Origin: Bradyrhizobium genosp. L
GTDB lineage: Bacteria; Pseudomonadota; Alphaproteobacteria; Rhizobiales; Xanthobacteraceae
Assembly: GCF_015624485.1 (NCBI RefSeq)
Contig: NZ_CP061378.1
Span: 6,721,501 to 6,785,500, forward strand
Direction of reading: 5' to 3'
Length of the DNA: 64,000 nt
Below are positions 43,255 through 53,299 of the stretch, in pieces; the first letter of the stretch is position 1, and each line of letters opens with the position of its first letter. The notes below the pieces were generated by a model. It did not search any database, was not told where the DNA came from, and worked only from the letters and a program-made list of their open reading frames with translations. Position numbers and translations under genes: made by a program.

Positions 43255-44721
43255 GTGTTTGGTAAGCGTAGCGGAAACGATGTGGACGTGCGGGCACCCA
43301 AGCCCGCGTATCAGGCGCCGGAACCTGCCGGAGCGCCGGCCATGCCGCGCGAAACCGCGCCACCGGTGATGCAGCCGTCGCCGCCGCTTGCGCCCGCGAA
43401 GCCGCCGGTGGCCCCGACCATCGAAACCCGCCGCTCCGACAACTACTACCAGGTCAAGGCGACCATCTTCGGCGCCCTGATCGAGGCGATCGATCTCGCC
43501 CAGCTCGCCAAGCTGGATAGCGAGTCCGCGCGCGAGGAAATTCGCGACATCGTCAACGAGATCATCGCGATCAAGAACATCGTGATGTCGATCGCCGAGC
43601 AGGAAGAGCTGCTCGACGACATCTGCAACGACGTGCTCGGCTACGGCCCGCTGGAACCCTTGCTGTCGCGCGACGACATCGCCGACATCATGGTCAACGG
43701 CGCCGGCACCGTGTTCATCGAAGTCGCGGGCAAGATCCAGCGCACCGGCATCCGCTTCCGCGACAACCAGCAGCTGCTCAACATCTGCCAGCGCATCGTC
43801 AGCCAGGTCGGCCGGCGCGTCGACGAATCCTCACCGATCTGCGACGCCCGCCTCGCCGACGGCTCCCGCGTCAACGCCATCGTGCCGCCGCTGGCGATCG
43901 ACGGGCCCGCACTCACCATCCGCAAATTCAAGAAGGACAAGCTGACGCTGGATCAGCTGGTCAAGTTCGGCGCGATCTCGCCGGAAGGCGCGGCCATCCT
44001 GCAGATCATCGGCCGCGTCCGCTGCAACGTCCTGATCTCGGGCGGCACCGGCTCGGGCAAGACCACGCTGTTGAACTGCCTGACCAACTACATCGAACAC
44101 GACGAGCGCGTCATCACCTGCGAGGACGCCGCCGAACTCCAGCTGCAGCAGCCCCATGTGGTGCGGCTGGAAACCCGGCCGCCGAACATCGAGGGCGAAG
44201 GCCAGGTCACGATGCGCGAACTGGTGCGCAACTGCCTGCGTATGCGCCCCGAACGCATCATCGTCGGCGAAGTCCGCGGACCCGAGGCGTTCGACCTGTT
44301 GCAGGCGATGAACACCGGCCATGACGGCTCGATGGGCACGCTGCACGCCAACAACCCGCGTGAAGCGCTGTCGCGCTGCGAATCCATGATCACGATGGGC
44401 GGCTTCTCGCTGCCGTCGCGCACGATCCGCGAGATGATCTGCGCCTCGATCGACGTCATCGTCCAGGCCGCGCGCCTGCGCGACGGCTCCCGCCGTATCA
44501 CGCACATCACCGAGGTGATGGGCATGGAAGGCGATACCATCATCACCCAGGATGTCTTCCTGTACGACATGATCGGCGAAGACGCCAACGGCAAGATCAT
44601 CGGCAAGCACCGTTCGACCGGCATCGGCCGGCCGAAATTCTGGGAGCGTGCCCGCTATTACAATGAAGAGAAGCGGCTCGCGGCGGCACTCGATGCCTCC
44701 GAAGCACCGCCGCCGGCTTAA
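43255..44721 (+). CDS. cpaF: Secretion ATPase CpaF/TadA
   Basis: 488 aa from a GTG start. Type II/IV secretion ATPase: Walker A GGTGSGKTTLLN (about 262-273), Asp box with ITCEDAAELQL, Walker B RPERIIVGEVRGPEAFDLLQAMNTGHDGSMGTLHANNPREAL and His box. It drives pilus extension with TadB and TadC. The N-terminal 65 residues are Pro-rich and variable, as usual. Confidence 0.96.
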   Translation: MFGKRSGNDVDVRAPKPAYQAPEPAGAPAMPRETAPPVMQPSPPLAPAKPPVAPTIETRRSDNYYQVKATIFGALIEAIDLAQLAKLDSESAREEIRDIVNEIIAIKNIVMSIAEQEELLDDICNDVLGYGPLEPLLSRDDIADIMVNGAGTVFIEVAGKIQRTGIRFRDNQQLLNICQRIVSQVGRRVDESSPICDARLADGSRVNAIVPPLAIDGPALTIRKFKKDKLTLDQLVKFGAISPEGAAILQIIGRVRCNVLISGGTGSGKTTLLNCLTNYIEHDERVITCEDAAELQLQQPHVVRLETRPPNIEGEGQVTMRELVRNCLRMRPERIIVGEVRGPEAFDLLQAMNTGHDGSMGTLHANNPREALSRCESMITMGGFSLPSRTIREMICASIDVIVQAARLRDGSRRITHITEVMGMEGDTIITQDVFLYDMIGEDANGKIIGKHRSTGIGRPKFWERARYYNEEKRLAAALDASEAPPPA

Positions 44722-44732
44722 GGGAGCGCCCG

Positions 44733-45710
44733 ATGCAGATGCAAACCCTTGCCCTCGCGTTTCTCGCCGCCACGACCGTGGGCGGCCTCGCCTGGGTTTT
44801 CCTCTACCCTTATCTCTCCGGCGAGAAGAAGGCCGAGACCCGCCGCGCCTCGGTGGCGCGCAGCGAGCCGGCGGCCGCCCGAGGCTCCGATCGCTCCCTG
44901 CGCTCGCGCCGCGAGCAGGTCGAGGGTTCGCTGAAGGAGCTCGAGGCGCGCGCCGCAAAGGACAAGAAGATTCCGCTCGGCCTGCGTATCTCGCAGGCCG
45001 GGCTGGAATGGTCGGAGCAGAAATTCTGGATCATCTCGGGCGTGCTCGGGCTGTTGGGATTCGGCATCGCCTTCGTGGTCGGCGGCGGCCTGCTCGGCGC
45101 GGTCGGCATCGGCTTTGCCATGGGCCTGGGAGCACCGCGCTGGCTGCTCGGCTTCCTGAAAAAGCGGCGGGAAAAGGCCTTCCTGAAGGCGCTGCCCGAC
45201 GCCGTCGACGTCATCGTGCGCGGCATCAAGGCCGGCCTGCCGCTGTTCGAATCCATCAAGGTGGTCGTCGCCGACGCGCCGGATCCGCTGCGGAGCGAGT
45301 TCCGCACGATCATCGAGACCCAGGCGATCGGCATGCCGCTCGGCGAGGCCTGCACGCGGCTCTACGAGCGCATGCCGCTGCCGGAAGCCAACTTCTTCGG
45401 CATCGTGATCGCGATCCAGCAGAAATCCGGCGGCAACCTCTCGGAAGCGCTCGGCAACCTCTCCAAGGTGCTGCGCGACCGCAAGAAGATGGCCGAGAAG
45501 ATCAAGGCGATGTCGACCGAAGCGAAGGCCTCCGCCGCCATCATCGGCTCGCTGCCGCCGATCGTGATGATCCTCGTGTTCCTCACCACGCCCGACTACA
45601 TCACGCTGCTGTGGACCAATTCGATGGGCCAATTGATGCTGGTCGCCTGCGCGGTCTGGATGACGATCGGCATCATGGTGATGAAGAAGATGATCAACTT
45701 CGATTTCTGA
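44733..45710 (+). CDS. tadB: Pilus inner-membrane platform protein TadB
   Basis: 325 aa with four spans (N-terminal one, a pair near 95-130, and two at the C-terminus) enclosing the T2SS-F domain: FLKALPDAVDVIVRGIKAGLPLFESIKVVVADAPDPLRSEF, AIQQKSGGNLSEALGNLSKVLRDRKKM. It forms the inner-membrane platform with TadC. Placed 11 bases after cpaF and 9 before tadC. Confidence 0.93.
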   Translation: MQMQTLALAFLAATTVGGLAWVFLYPYLSGEKKAETRRASVARSEPAAARGSDRSLRSRREQVEGSLKELEARAAKDKKIPLGLRISQAGLEWSEQKFWIISGVLGLLGFGIAFVVGGGLLGAVGIGFAMGLGAPRWLLGFLKKRREKAFLKALPDAVDVIVRGIKAGLPLFESIKVVVADAPDPLRSEFRTIIETQAIGMPLGEACTRLYERMPLPEANFFGIVIAIQQKSGGNLSEALGNLSKVLRDRKKMAEKIKAMSTEAKASAAIIGSLPPIVMILVFLTTPDYITLLWTNSMGQLMLVACAVWMTIGIMVMKKMINFDF

Positions 45711-45719
45711 CGGTGCGGC

Positions 45720-46694
45720 ATGATTGATTTCCTTATCGCCAAGATCCACGACGTCAGGTTCATGACCATGCTGCTCGCCTTCTTCGCGGCAAGCGCAACG
45801 GTCTATACGCTGGTGATGCCGCTGCTCGCCGGCGGCGATCTCAACAAGCGCATGAAGGCGGTCGCCAGCGAGCGCGAACGCATCCGGCAGCGCGAGCGCG
45901 AGCGGCTCGCCAAGAACGAGAAGGTGACGCTGCGGCAGACGCCGAAGCAGGTCGTCTCCAAGGTGGTCGACGACCTCAACCTCACCAAATGGCTCGCTCA
46001 GGAAGCCGCGCTCGAGAAGCTGGTGATGGCGGGCTATCGCGGCCACGCCCCCTACGTCACCTTCCTGTTCGCGCGCGCGGTAACGCCGATCGTGATGCTG
46101 ATCGCCGCCATCGTCTATACGTTCTTCATCGCAGGCGCGAACTGGTCGCTGATGCTCAAGGTCGGCATCTGCGTCGGCGCGGCCTATGCCGGCCTGCAAG
46201 CGCCGATGCTGTTCCTGAAGAACGCCATCAGCAAGCGCCAGCTCCAGATCAAGCGCGCTTTCCCGGACTCGCTCGACTTGCTGCTGATCTGCATCGAGTC
46301 GGGCATGTCGGTCGAAGTCGCCTTCCGCAAGGTGGCCAATGAGATCGCCGGGCAATCGATCGCGCTGTCGGAGGAGTTCGCGCTGACCACCGCGGAATTG
46401 TCCTACCTGCAGGACCGCAAGTCGGCCTACGAGAACCTGGCGCGCCGCACCGGGCTCGAGGGCGTCAAGTCGGTGTGCATGGCGCTGCAGCAGTCCGAAC
46501 GCTATGGCACGCCGCTCGGCCAGAGCCTGCGCGTGATGGCGCAGGAAAACCGCGACATGCGGATGAACGAGGCCGAGAAGAAGGCGGCCGCGCTGCCGCC
46601 CAAGCTGACCGTGCCGATGATCCTGTTCTTCCTGCCCTGCTTGTTCATTGTCATCCTCGGGCCGTCCTACATCAAGATCGCGACCATGCATTGA
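45720..46694 (+). CDS. tadC: Pilus inner-membrane platform protein TadC
   Basis: 324 aa with a T2SS-F domain: RAFPDSLDLLLICIESGMSVEVAFRKVANEI and the second half LARRTGLEGVKSVCMALQQSERYGTPLGQSLRVMAQENRDMR. It has spans at about 15-37, 108-155 and at the C-terminus. It pairs with TadB as the platform for CpaF. Last gene of the flp-cpa-tad plus-strand run. Confidence 0.93.
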   Translation: MIDFLIAKIHDVRFMTMLLAFFAASATVYTLVMPLLAGGDLNKRMKAVASERERIRQRERERLAKNEKVTLRQTPKQVVSKVVDDLNLTKWLAQEAALEKLVMAGYRGHAPYVTFLFARAVTPIVMLIAAIVYTFFIAGANWSLMLKVGICVGAAYAGLQAPMLFLKNAISKRQLQIKRAFPDSLDLLLICIESGMSVEVAFRKVANEIAGQSIALSEEFALTTAELSYLQDRKSAYENLARRTGLEGVKSVCMALQQSERYGTPLGQSLRVMAQENRDMRMNEAEKKAAALPPKLTVPMILFFLPCLFIVILGPSYIKIATMH

Positions 46695-46717
46695 GCCGCG
46701 CGGCGGCCGCGATCTGC

Positions 46718-46845
46718 TCCTTCCCCCTGAAAGGGGGAAGGTCGGGATGGAGGTCAAGCCACGGGCGATGCTCTATGCCGAGAGAGCAGATCCCCACCCG
46801 CTTTGCTCTCACGAGCAAAGCGACCTCCCCTTTTCAAGGGGGGTG
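46718..46845. repeat. Palindromic repeat between tadC and tadD
   Basis: TTCCCCCTGAAAGGGGGAA (from 46721), the hairpin CTTTGCTC-TCAC-GAGCAAAG (46801-46820) and CCCCTTTTCAAGGGGGG (from about 46827) form a composite element in the 46695-46870 spacer. The two genes converge here, so it may also serve as a terminator. Confidence 0.75.
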
Positions 46846-46870
46846 CAGTCCAAAATCATCCGAGTATTGC

Positions 46871-47698
46871 TTAATCGCCCTTCGCGACCACCGGCGCGGC
46901 GCGCGAGGCCGTGTGTGGGCCGCTCTTGCCGCGCAGCATGTCCCTGAGATAGGCGACATTGGCCGCGGCCTCGTCTGCCGGAAGGTCGGCCTTGACGATG
47001 GTTTCCGCTTCCGCGAAGCGGCCCTGCAGACCGACGACGAGCGCGAGATTCTGCCGGATCCTGGCGTCGGCGCGGGCGCTGGCATAGGCGCGGCGCAGCG
47101 TCTCCTCGGCCTTCGGCAGTTCCTTGGTCAGCATGTAGGAGAGGCCGAGATTGGACAGCACCGACGGCTCGTCCGGCGCGATCCGCAGCGCGCTTTCGTA
47201 ATAATTGCGGGCCTCCTCGTGCCGGCCCATCTTGTCGAGCGTGGTGCCCTGCACCGACAGGATGCGCCAGTCCGGATTGTCAGGGCTGTGGGCGCGGCTC
47301 AGCACGTCGAAGGCGGCCTGCGAATTGCCGTTGTCGGCGAGCGCACGGCCATAGGCCGCGAGCAGCGGCCGATTGCCGGGGCTCGCCAGCGTCGCCTGCT
47401 CGAGCACGGCGCAGGCCTGCTGCCGCTGGCCGATATTGCGCAATGCCTGGCCATAGGCGATCGCGGCATCGACGTCCTTGGGATTCTTGCGGTAGCGCTC
47501 GCTGTAGAATTCGACGGCGCGGCGCGGATCGTCCGGCGCCTGCTCGGCCTTGGAGGAGACCAAAGAGCCCGTCACGTCGGACATGGTCTGGCAACCGCCC
47601 AGTCCTGCACCCAGGACCGCCACGAGGGCCGCGGAAGCGAGATGCCGGGCGAGAGGCCGGGCCAGCTTGGACTGTCGACGCATGGCACTTTGACTCAC
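46871..47698 (-). CDS. tadD: TadD-like tetratricopeptide lipoprotein
   Basis: 275 aa. A signal with lipobox-like LGGC (ALVAVLGAGLGGCQTMSD) is followed by TPR repeats over most of its length: VEFYSERYRKNPKDVDAAIAYGQALRNIGQRQQAC, LAAYGRALADNGNSQAAFDVL, YYESALRIAPDEPSVLSNLGLSYM. TadD-type proteins help assemble the Flp outer-membrane complex. It lies next to tadC but on the opposite strand. Confidence 0.88.
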   Translation of the reverse strand: MSQSAMRRQSKLARPLARHLASAALVAVLGAGLGGCQTMSDVTGSLVSSKAEQAPDDPRRAVEFYSERYRKNPKDVDAAIAYGQALRNIGQRQQACAVLEQATLASPGNRPLLAAYGRALADNGNSQAAFDVLSRAHSPDNPDWRILSVQGTTLDKMGRHEEARNYYESALRIAPDEPSVLSNLGLSYMLTKELPKAEETLRRAYASARADARIRQNLALVVGLQGRFAEAETIVKADLPADEAAANVAYLRDMLRGKSGPHTASRAAPVVAKGD

Positions 47699-47879
47699 GA
47701 AATCAGGCGAATGGATCGAGCCGAACGCGCCAGCAATAGACTGTTAACCCTAACGTCTGGTTAATTGGCGTGTCCGGCGCCACCCGGTTCCAGCGGAGCA
47801 GCGAAGCACGGCCGCGCTATCGCCCACTGCCAAAGCCGTGTTAGTTGCGACCAGCAAGGCCAGAACAGCCGAGAGCCGC

Positions 47880-49256
47880 ATGTCATCCATCTTCGCGACC
47901 GCCGCCACCGCCGCCATCCCGATCACCTTCGTTACCGAGGCGACCTGGGATGCGATCCGCGACGAGCTGCCGCCACTTGCGCGGCAGTTCGCCGAGGCCA
48001 ACGGTTTTGCGGCGAAGCCGGGCAAGGTTCTCGCCTTGCCGGCGGCTGACGGCCGCATCGCGCAGGTGCTGTTCGCGCTCGAGGACGAGACCAGCAAGGC
48101 GCGCGATCCGTTCCGGCCCGGCGCGCTGCCCGGCCTGCTGCCGCCCGGCGTCTACCGCTTCGCCAATGCGCCGCACGAACCGCGACTCGCGGCACTCGGC
48201 TTCGCGCTCGGCTGCTACCGCTTCGGCCGCTACCGCAAGAACGAGACCCCCGACGTCCGCCTGGTGCCGCCCGACGGCGTCGACGTCACCGACGTGGCGC
48301 GCATGGCGGAGGCGGCGGCGCTGGCGCGCGACCTCATCAACACGCCCTCCAACGACATGGGCCCGGCCGAGCTTGCCGGCGTCGCCCGCGAGCTGGCCGG
48401 CCGGTTTGGTGCGAGCATCAACTGCATCAGCGGCGCCGAGCTCGAACAGGACTTTCCGCTCATTCACGCCGTCGGCATGGCGTCGACACGCCCGCCGCTG
48501 CTGATCGACCTGAGCTGGGGCGATCCGGCGCACCCGAAGGTGACCTTGGTCGGCAAGGGCGTCTGCTTCGACACCGGCGGGCTCGACCTCAAGCCGTCGA
48601 GCGGCATGCTGATCATGAAGAAGGACATGGGCGGCGCCGCCAACGTGCTGGCGCTGGCGCAGATGGTGATGGACGCCAAGCTCAAGCTGCGGCTGCGCGT
48701 GCTGATCCCGGCGGTCGAAAATGCGGTGGCCGGCAATGCGTTCCGCCCGCTCGACATCTTCAGATCGCGCAAGGGCATCACGGTCGAGATCGGCAACACC
48801 GACGCCGAGGGCCGGCTGGTGCTCGCCGATGCGCTGGCGCTGGCCGACGAGGAAAAGCCGGAGCTGCTGGTCGATCTGGGCACCCTGACCGGCGCGGCGC
48901 GGGTGGCGCTGGGGCCGGATTTACCGCCCTTTTACACCAATGATGAGACGCTTGCCGCCGATGTCGCCGCTCACGCCAAGGCAGAGAATGATCCGTTGTG
49001 GCGCATGCCGCTGTGGCCGGCCTACGACACCTGGCTCGACTCCAAGACCGCCGACATCAACAACGCGCCGTCGGGCGGCTTTGCGGGCTCGATCACCTGC
49101 GCGCTGTTCCTGCAACGCTTCGTCGAGCATGCCTCGAACTGGCTGCATGTCGATATCTACGGCTGGACGCCGTCGGCAAAGCCCGGTCGGCCCGAAGGCG
49201 GCGAATGCCAGGCCGCGCGCGCGATCTACAAACTGTTGAGCCAGCGCTATGCATGA
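47880..49256 (+). CDS. Leucyl aminopeptidase family (M17) protein
   Basis: 458 aa when started at MSSIFATAATAAIPI; an upstream ATG at 47838 is in frame. The di-metal site is complete: VTLVGKGVCFDTGGLDLKPSSGMLIMKKDMGGAANVLALAQ, then NTDAEGRLVLADAL. It cleaves N-terminal amino acids from peptides in the cytoplasm. Overlaps the NlpC/P60 gene by 8 bases, so the two are coupled, a pairing that suggests joint turnover of peptidoglycan peptides. Confidence 0.93.
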   Translation: MSSIFATAATAAIPITFVTEATWDAIRDELPPLARQFAEANGFAAKPGKVLALPAADGRIAQVLFALEDETSKARDPFRPGALPGLLPPGVYRFANAPHEPRLAALGFALGCYRFGRYRKNETPDVRLVPPDGVDVTDVARMAEAAALARDLINTPSNDMGPAELAGVARELAGRFGASINCISGAELEQDFPLIHAVGMASTRPPLLIDLSWGDPAHPKVTLVGKGVCFDTGGLDLKPSSGMLIMKKDMGGAANVLALAQMVMDAKLKLRLRVLIPAVENAVAGNAFRPLDIFRSRKGITVEIGNTDAEGRLVLADALALADEEKPELLVDLGTLTGAARVALGPDLPPFYTNDETLAADVAAHAKAENDPLWRMPLWPAYDTWLDSKTADINNAPSGGFAGSITCALFLQRFVEHASNWLHVDIYGWTPSAKPGRPEGGECQAARAIYKLLSQRYA

Positions 49257-50091
49257 TGTCAGACTGACACCGGCCCGCGACGACCTCGCCGCGAAGTATC
49301 TCGAAGGCAAGGTCAAGGCCGCGCGCTTCGTCGAGGGCGTGGTATTCGAGGTCGCTGACGCCATCGCGCCGCTGCGCCAGGCGCCGGCCGCCGATGCCGA
49401 ACAGATGACGCAGGCGCTGAAGGGCGAGCGCGTCACGATCTATGACCGCAACGGCGAAGGCTGGGCCTGGGGCCAGCTGGTCGATGACGGTTATGTCGGC
49501 TGGATTCCCGATGCCGCGCTGGTGAAGGCAGGCGCTGCGCCGACGCACAAGGTGACGGCGCTGCGCACGCTCGCCTTCCCCGGACCGTCGATCAAGCTGC
49601 CGCCGGTCGAGGCGCTGGCGATGGGAGCGAAGCTGACTGTCCTCCGCGAGAACGGCGCCTTCGCGGTGACCCGCGACGGCTGGCATTTGCCGCGCCTGCA
49701 TCTCGCCGCGCTCGATGCGATGCAGACCGACTTTGTCGCAGTCGCCGAGCGGTTCGTCGGCACGCCCTATCTGTGGGGCGGCAAATCGAGCCTCGGCATC
49801 GATTGCTCCGGCCTGGTGCAGGTTGCGCTGACGGCGTCGGGCACCGGCTGTCCGCGCGACAGCGACATGCAGCAGGAGGGGCTCGGCCGGGAATTGACCG
49901 CTGCGGAAGCGAGGCACCTCACGCGCGGTGATTTGATCTTCTGGAAGGGCCATGTCGCGATCGCGCGCGACGCCGACACGATCGTGCACGCGAATGCACA
50001 TCACATGGCGACGGTGGTCGAGAACGCGCAAGCGGCGATCGCACGGATCAAGGCAGCCGGCAGCGAGGTCGTTGCGATCAAGCGGCTGTAA
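49249..50091 (+). CDS. NlpC/P60 (C40) peptidoglycan hydrolase with SH3 domain
   Basis: 280 aa. No signal peptide is seen. An SH3b region (about 28-100) precedes a C40 domain with catalytic Cys186 (GIDCSGLVQVAL), His235 (WKGHVAIAR) and His247 (TIVHAN). These enzymes cleave gamma-D-Glu-diaminopimelate bonds. Lack of a signal and coupling to an aminopeptidase suggest it cleaves imported muropeptides in the cytoplasm, as in peptidoglycan recycling (inference). Confidence 0.9.
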   Translation: MHDVRLTPARDDLAAKYLEGKVKAARFVEGVVFEVADAIAPLRQAPAADAEQMTQALKGERVTIYDRNGEGWAWGQLVDDGYVGWIPDAALVKAGAAPTHKVTALRTLAFPGPSIKLPPVEALAMGAKLTVLRENGAFAVTRDGWHLPRLHLAALDAMQTDFVAVAERFVGTPYLWGGKSSLGIDCSGLVQVALTASGTGCPRDSDMQQEGLGRELTAAEARHLTRGDLIFWKGHVAIARDADTIVHANAHHMATVVENAQAAIARIKAAGSEVVAIKRL

Positions 50092-50098
50092 CCGACTT

Positions 50099-50343
50099 CG
50101 TCATTCCGGGGCGACGCGAAGCGTCGAGCCCGGAATCCATTCATCCACGGAGCATGCGGCCCGATGGATTCCGGGTTCTCGCTTCGCGAGCCCCGGAATG
50201 ACGGGCTTGAGTCACGTCGCCACCGCCTCCTACGCCGTCCGCTTCGAGCGAGAGTCCGTAGGATGGGTGGAGCGCAGCGATACCCGTCAATTTCCATCCG
50301 CGCGGGCACGACGATGGGTATCGCTTCGCTCCACCCATCCTAC
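50099..50343. repeat. Two dispersed intergenic repeats
   Basis: 50099-50205 is a dyad with arms CGTCATTCCGGGG and CCCCGGAATGACG. 50258-50343 is a second dyad with arms GTAGGATGGGTGGAGCG and CGCTCCACCCATCCTAC. Together they fill most of the 391-base gap between the NlpC/P60 and yejF genes. No gene is seen in the remainder (50344-50482). Confidence 0.85.
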
Positions 50344-50482
50344 GCGGCTGCCAAAATATCGAAAAACAACCCCATGCAAAGGAGCCGGCGGCGGCCGGCG
50401 CTCGACACGCAGCTTGACACGTCGGGCAAATCAGCGGTATTCTTCCATTATTCCGAAGTCGCGCAAGCGGTGTCGCCGCTAC

Positions 50483-52108
50483 TCACGTCGCCACCGCGCC
50501 CTCGCCGTCCGTTTCCAGCCGGAATGCGGCGGCGAACAAGGCGCGGGTGTAGTCGCTCTTCGGGTTCTTGAAGAGCTCGACGGCAGGCCCCTCCTCGACC
50601 ACCTTGCCGGATCTCATCACGATCAGATGGCTCGCCAGCGACGCGACCACACGCAGATCGTGCGAGATGAACATGTAGGTGAGATCGCGCTTGCGCTGCA
50701 GGTCGCGCAGCAGGTCGACCATCTGCGCCTGGAACAGCATGTCGAGCGCCGAGGTCGGCTCGTCCAGCACGACGAAGTTCGGCTCCAACACGACCGCGCG
50801 TGCGATCGAGATGCGCTGGCGCTGGCCGCCGGAGAATTCATGCGGATAGCGGAAGCGCGACTCCGGATCGAGGCCGACTTCGTTCAGGGCCTTGATCACC
50901 CGCGTCTCGCGTTGCTCGCGCGACAGCTGCTTCTGGTGCACCTCGAGCCCCTCGGCGACGATGTCGGCGACCGACATCCGCGGGCTGAGCGAGCCGAACG
51001 GATCCTGGAACACGATCTGCATGTCGCGGCGGATCGGCAGCATCTCGCTGAAGCGCAGGCCCTGAATGTCCTTGCCGAGGAATACGATCGGACCGTTAGA
51101 GGAGATCAGCCGCAGCAGCGCCAGCCCGAGCGTGGTCTTGCCGGAGCCGGATTCGCCGACCACGCCGAGCGTCTCGCCCTTGCGCACCGCGAGGCTGACG
51201 CCGTCGACCGCCTTGATATGGCCGACGGTCGAGCGCAGCAGCCCGCGCTTGATCGGAAACCAGACCTTGAGATCGTCGGCCTTCATCACGACCGGCGCGT
51301 CCGGCTGCGGCGGCGCCGGGTCCGGCTTCGGCTCGGCCGCGAGCAGCGCTCGGGTATAGGCATGCTTCGGCGCGGTGAAGACCTGCTCGACCGGCCCCTG
51401 CTCGACGATCTTGCCGCTGTTCATCACGCAGACGGTGTCGGCGATGCGGCGGACGATGCCGAGATCGTGGGTGATGAACAACAGGCTCATGCCGAGCCGG
51501 GTGCGGATCTCCGCGAGCAGCGTCAGGATCTGCGCCTGCACGGTGACGTCGAGCGCCGTGGTCGGCTCGTCCGCGATCAGGAGGTCCGGCTCGTTGGCGA
51601 GCGCCATCGCGATCATCACGCGCTGGCGCTGGCCGCCCGACAATTGATGCGGATAGCTCTTCAGCCGCGTCTCCGGCTCGGGGATGCCGACCTGACCCAG
51701 CAGCTCCAGCGTGCGCGCCCGCGCCGCGGAGCCGCCAATGCCCCGGTGCAGCGACAGGATCTCGCCGATCTGGGATTCGATGGTGTGGAGCGGATTGAGC
51801 GAGGTCATCGGCTCCTGGAAGATGATCGAGATGTCGTTGCCCCGCACCTCACGCATCTCGCGATCGGACGCGGTCAGGAGATCTCGGCCGCGGAAGCGGA
51901 TCGCGCCGGACGGATGCGAGGCCGCGGGATAGGGCAACAGCTTCAGGACCGACAGCGCGCTGGCGGATTTTCCCGATCCGGATTCACCGACCAGCGCGAC
52001 GCACTCGCCGCGCTTGATCGAGAACGAAATGCGGTCCACCGCAAGCGAGCGGCCGAATGCGACCGAGAGGTCGCTGACGTCGAGCAGGGGCTGGTTGGTC
52101 GCGTCCAT
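50483..52108 (-). CDS. yejF: Oligopeptide ABC transporter ATPase, duplicated (YejF-like)
   Basis: 541 aa with two full ATPase domains: Walker A GESGSGKS (first) and GESGSGKT (second), signature LSGGQRQR and FSGGQRQR, and C-terminal oligopeptide-binding segments after each. Such fused DppD-DppF forms energise YejBE. It starts 4 bases downstream of the yejE stop. Last gene of the unit. Confidence 0.93.
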   Translation of the reverse strand: MDATNQPLLDVSDLSVAFGRSLAVDRISFSIKRGECVALVGESGSGKSASALSVLKLLPYPAASHPSGAIRFRGRDLLTASDREMREVRGNDISIIFQEPMTSLNPLHTIESQIGEILSLHRGIGGSAARARTLELLGQVGIPEPETRLKSYPHQLSGGQRQRVMIAMALANEPDLLIADEPTTALDVTVQAQILTLLAEIRTRLGMSLLFITHDLGIVRRIADTVCVMNSGKIVEQGPVEQVFTAPKHAYTRALLAAEPKPDPAPPQPDAPVVMKADDLKVWFPIKRGLLRSTVGHIKAVDGVSLAVRKGETLGVVGESGSGKTTLGLALLRLISSNGPIVFLGKDIQGLRFSEMLPIRRDMQIVFQDPFGSLSPRMSVADIVAEGLEVHQKQLSREQRETRVIKALNEVGLDPESRFRYPHEFSGGQRQRISIARAVVLEPNFVVLDEPTSALDMLFQAQMVDLLRDLQRKRDLTYMFISHDLRVVASLASHLIVMRSGKVVEEGPAVELFKNPKSDYTRALFAAAFRLETDGEGAVAT

Positions 52109-52111
52109 GCG

Positions 52112-53299
52112 TCAGCCCCTCGAGAACGTCTTGCGCGGATCGAAGGCATCGCGCGCGGCCTCGCCGATGAAGATCAGCAGCGACAGCATGATCGCGACCG
52201 CGAAGAATCCGGTGAGGCCGAGCCACGGCGCCTGCACATTGGCCTTGCCCTGCGACAGCAACTCGCCGAGCGACGGCGAGCCGGGCGGCAGGCCGAAGCC
52301 GAGGAAATCCAGCGCCGTCAGCGTCATCACCGAGGACGACACGATGAAGGGCAGGAACGTCATGGTCGCCACCATCGCGTTCGGCAGCAGATGGCGCCAC
52401 ATGATCACCTTGTTGGAGACGCCGAGTGCGCGCGCCGCCTGGATGTACTCGAAGTTGCGCCCGCGCAAGAACTCGGCGCGCACCAGCCCGACCAGCGAAA
52501 CCCAGGAAAACAGCAAGAGGATGCCGAGCAGGATGAAGAAGCCCGGCGGCAGCACCGCCGAGATGATCAGGAGCAGATAGAGCGAGGGGATCGCGGTCCA
52601 GATCTCGATCAGCCGCTGGAAGATCAGGTCGGTCCAGCCGCCGAAATAGCCCTGGATGCCGCCGGCGGCGACGCCGATGATCGAGGACAGGATGGTCAAG
52701 GTCAGGCCGAACAGCACCGAGATGCGGAAGCCGTAGATCAGCCGCGCCACCACGTCGCGGCCCTGGTCGTCGGTGCCGAGCCAATTGTATTCGAGGTCGC
52801 GGCAGCCTTTCAGGCCCTTGCGCTGCACGACGTCCTTGCACTGCGCCTCGGTCAACAGCCAGGTCGGCTTCGACGGCACCGGCGTCGGCGGATCGAGGTT
52901 GCGGGTGTCGTAGGAGTAGCGGATCGGCGCCCAGACGATGCTTCCGCCCTTCGCCGCGATCTGCTTCTGCAGATAGGGATCGCGATAGTCGGCCTCGGTC
53001 TCGAAATCGCCGCCGAAGGTGGTCTCGGCATAGCTCTTCACCACCGGCCAGTACAGGTGGCCGTCATACCTGACCAGCAGCGGCTTGTCGTTGGCGATGA
53101 AGTTGGCGAACAGCGACACCACGAACAGCACGAGGAAGATCCAGAACGACCAGTAGCCGCGGCGGTTCGCCTTGAAGCTCTGCCAGCGCCGCTTGTTCAG
53201 CGGCGATGGCGAAAAGCCGTGCCTCGTGGCGGGCACCGCCTCGCCGAGCGGCGATTGCGTCGTGGTTTCGACCGGTTGCTGGGGCGCGAGCACAGTCAT
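52112..53299 (-). CDS. yejE: Peptide ABC transporter permease YejE-like
   Basis: 395 aa from [14 protein letters not shown] long periplasmic loop (about 75-190) sits between the first span and the BPD_transp_1 core, as in YejE. The EAA-like loop reads EYIQAARALGVSNKVIMWRHLLPNAM. Its ATG overlaps the yejB TGA. Transports peptides across the inner membrane with YejB. Confidence 0.92.
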   Translation of the reverse strand: MTVLAPQQPVETTTQSPLGEAVPATRHGFSPSPLNKRRWQSFKANRRGYWSFWIFLVLFVVSLFANFIANDKPLLVRYDGHLYWPVVKSYAETTFGGDFETEADYRDPYLQKQIAAKGGSIVWAPIRYSYDTRNLDPPTPVPSKPTWLLTEAQCKDVVQRKGLKGCRDLEYNWLGTDDQGRDVVARLIYGFRISVLFGLTLTILSSIIGVAAGGIQGYFGGWTDLIFQRLIEIWTAIPSLYLLLIISAVLPPGFFILLGILLLFSWVSLVGLVRAEFLRGRNFEYIQAARALGVSNKVIMWRHLLPNAMVATMTFLPFIVSSSVMTLTALDFLGFGLPPGSPSLGELLSQGKANVQAPWLGLTGFFAVAIMLSLLIFIGEAARDAFDPRKTFSRG

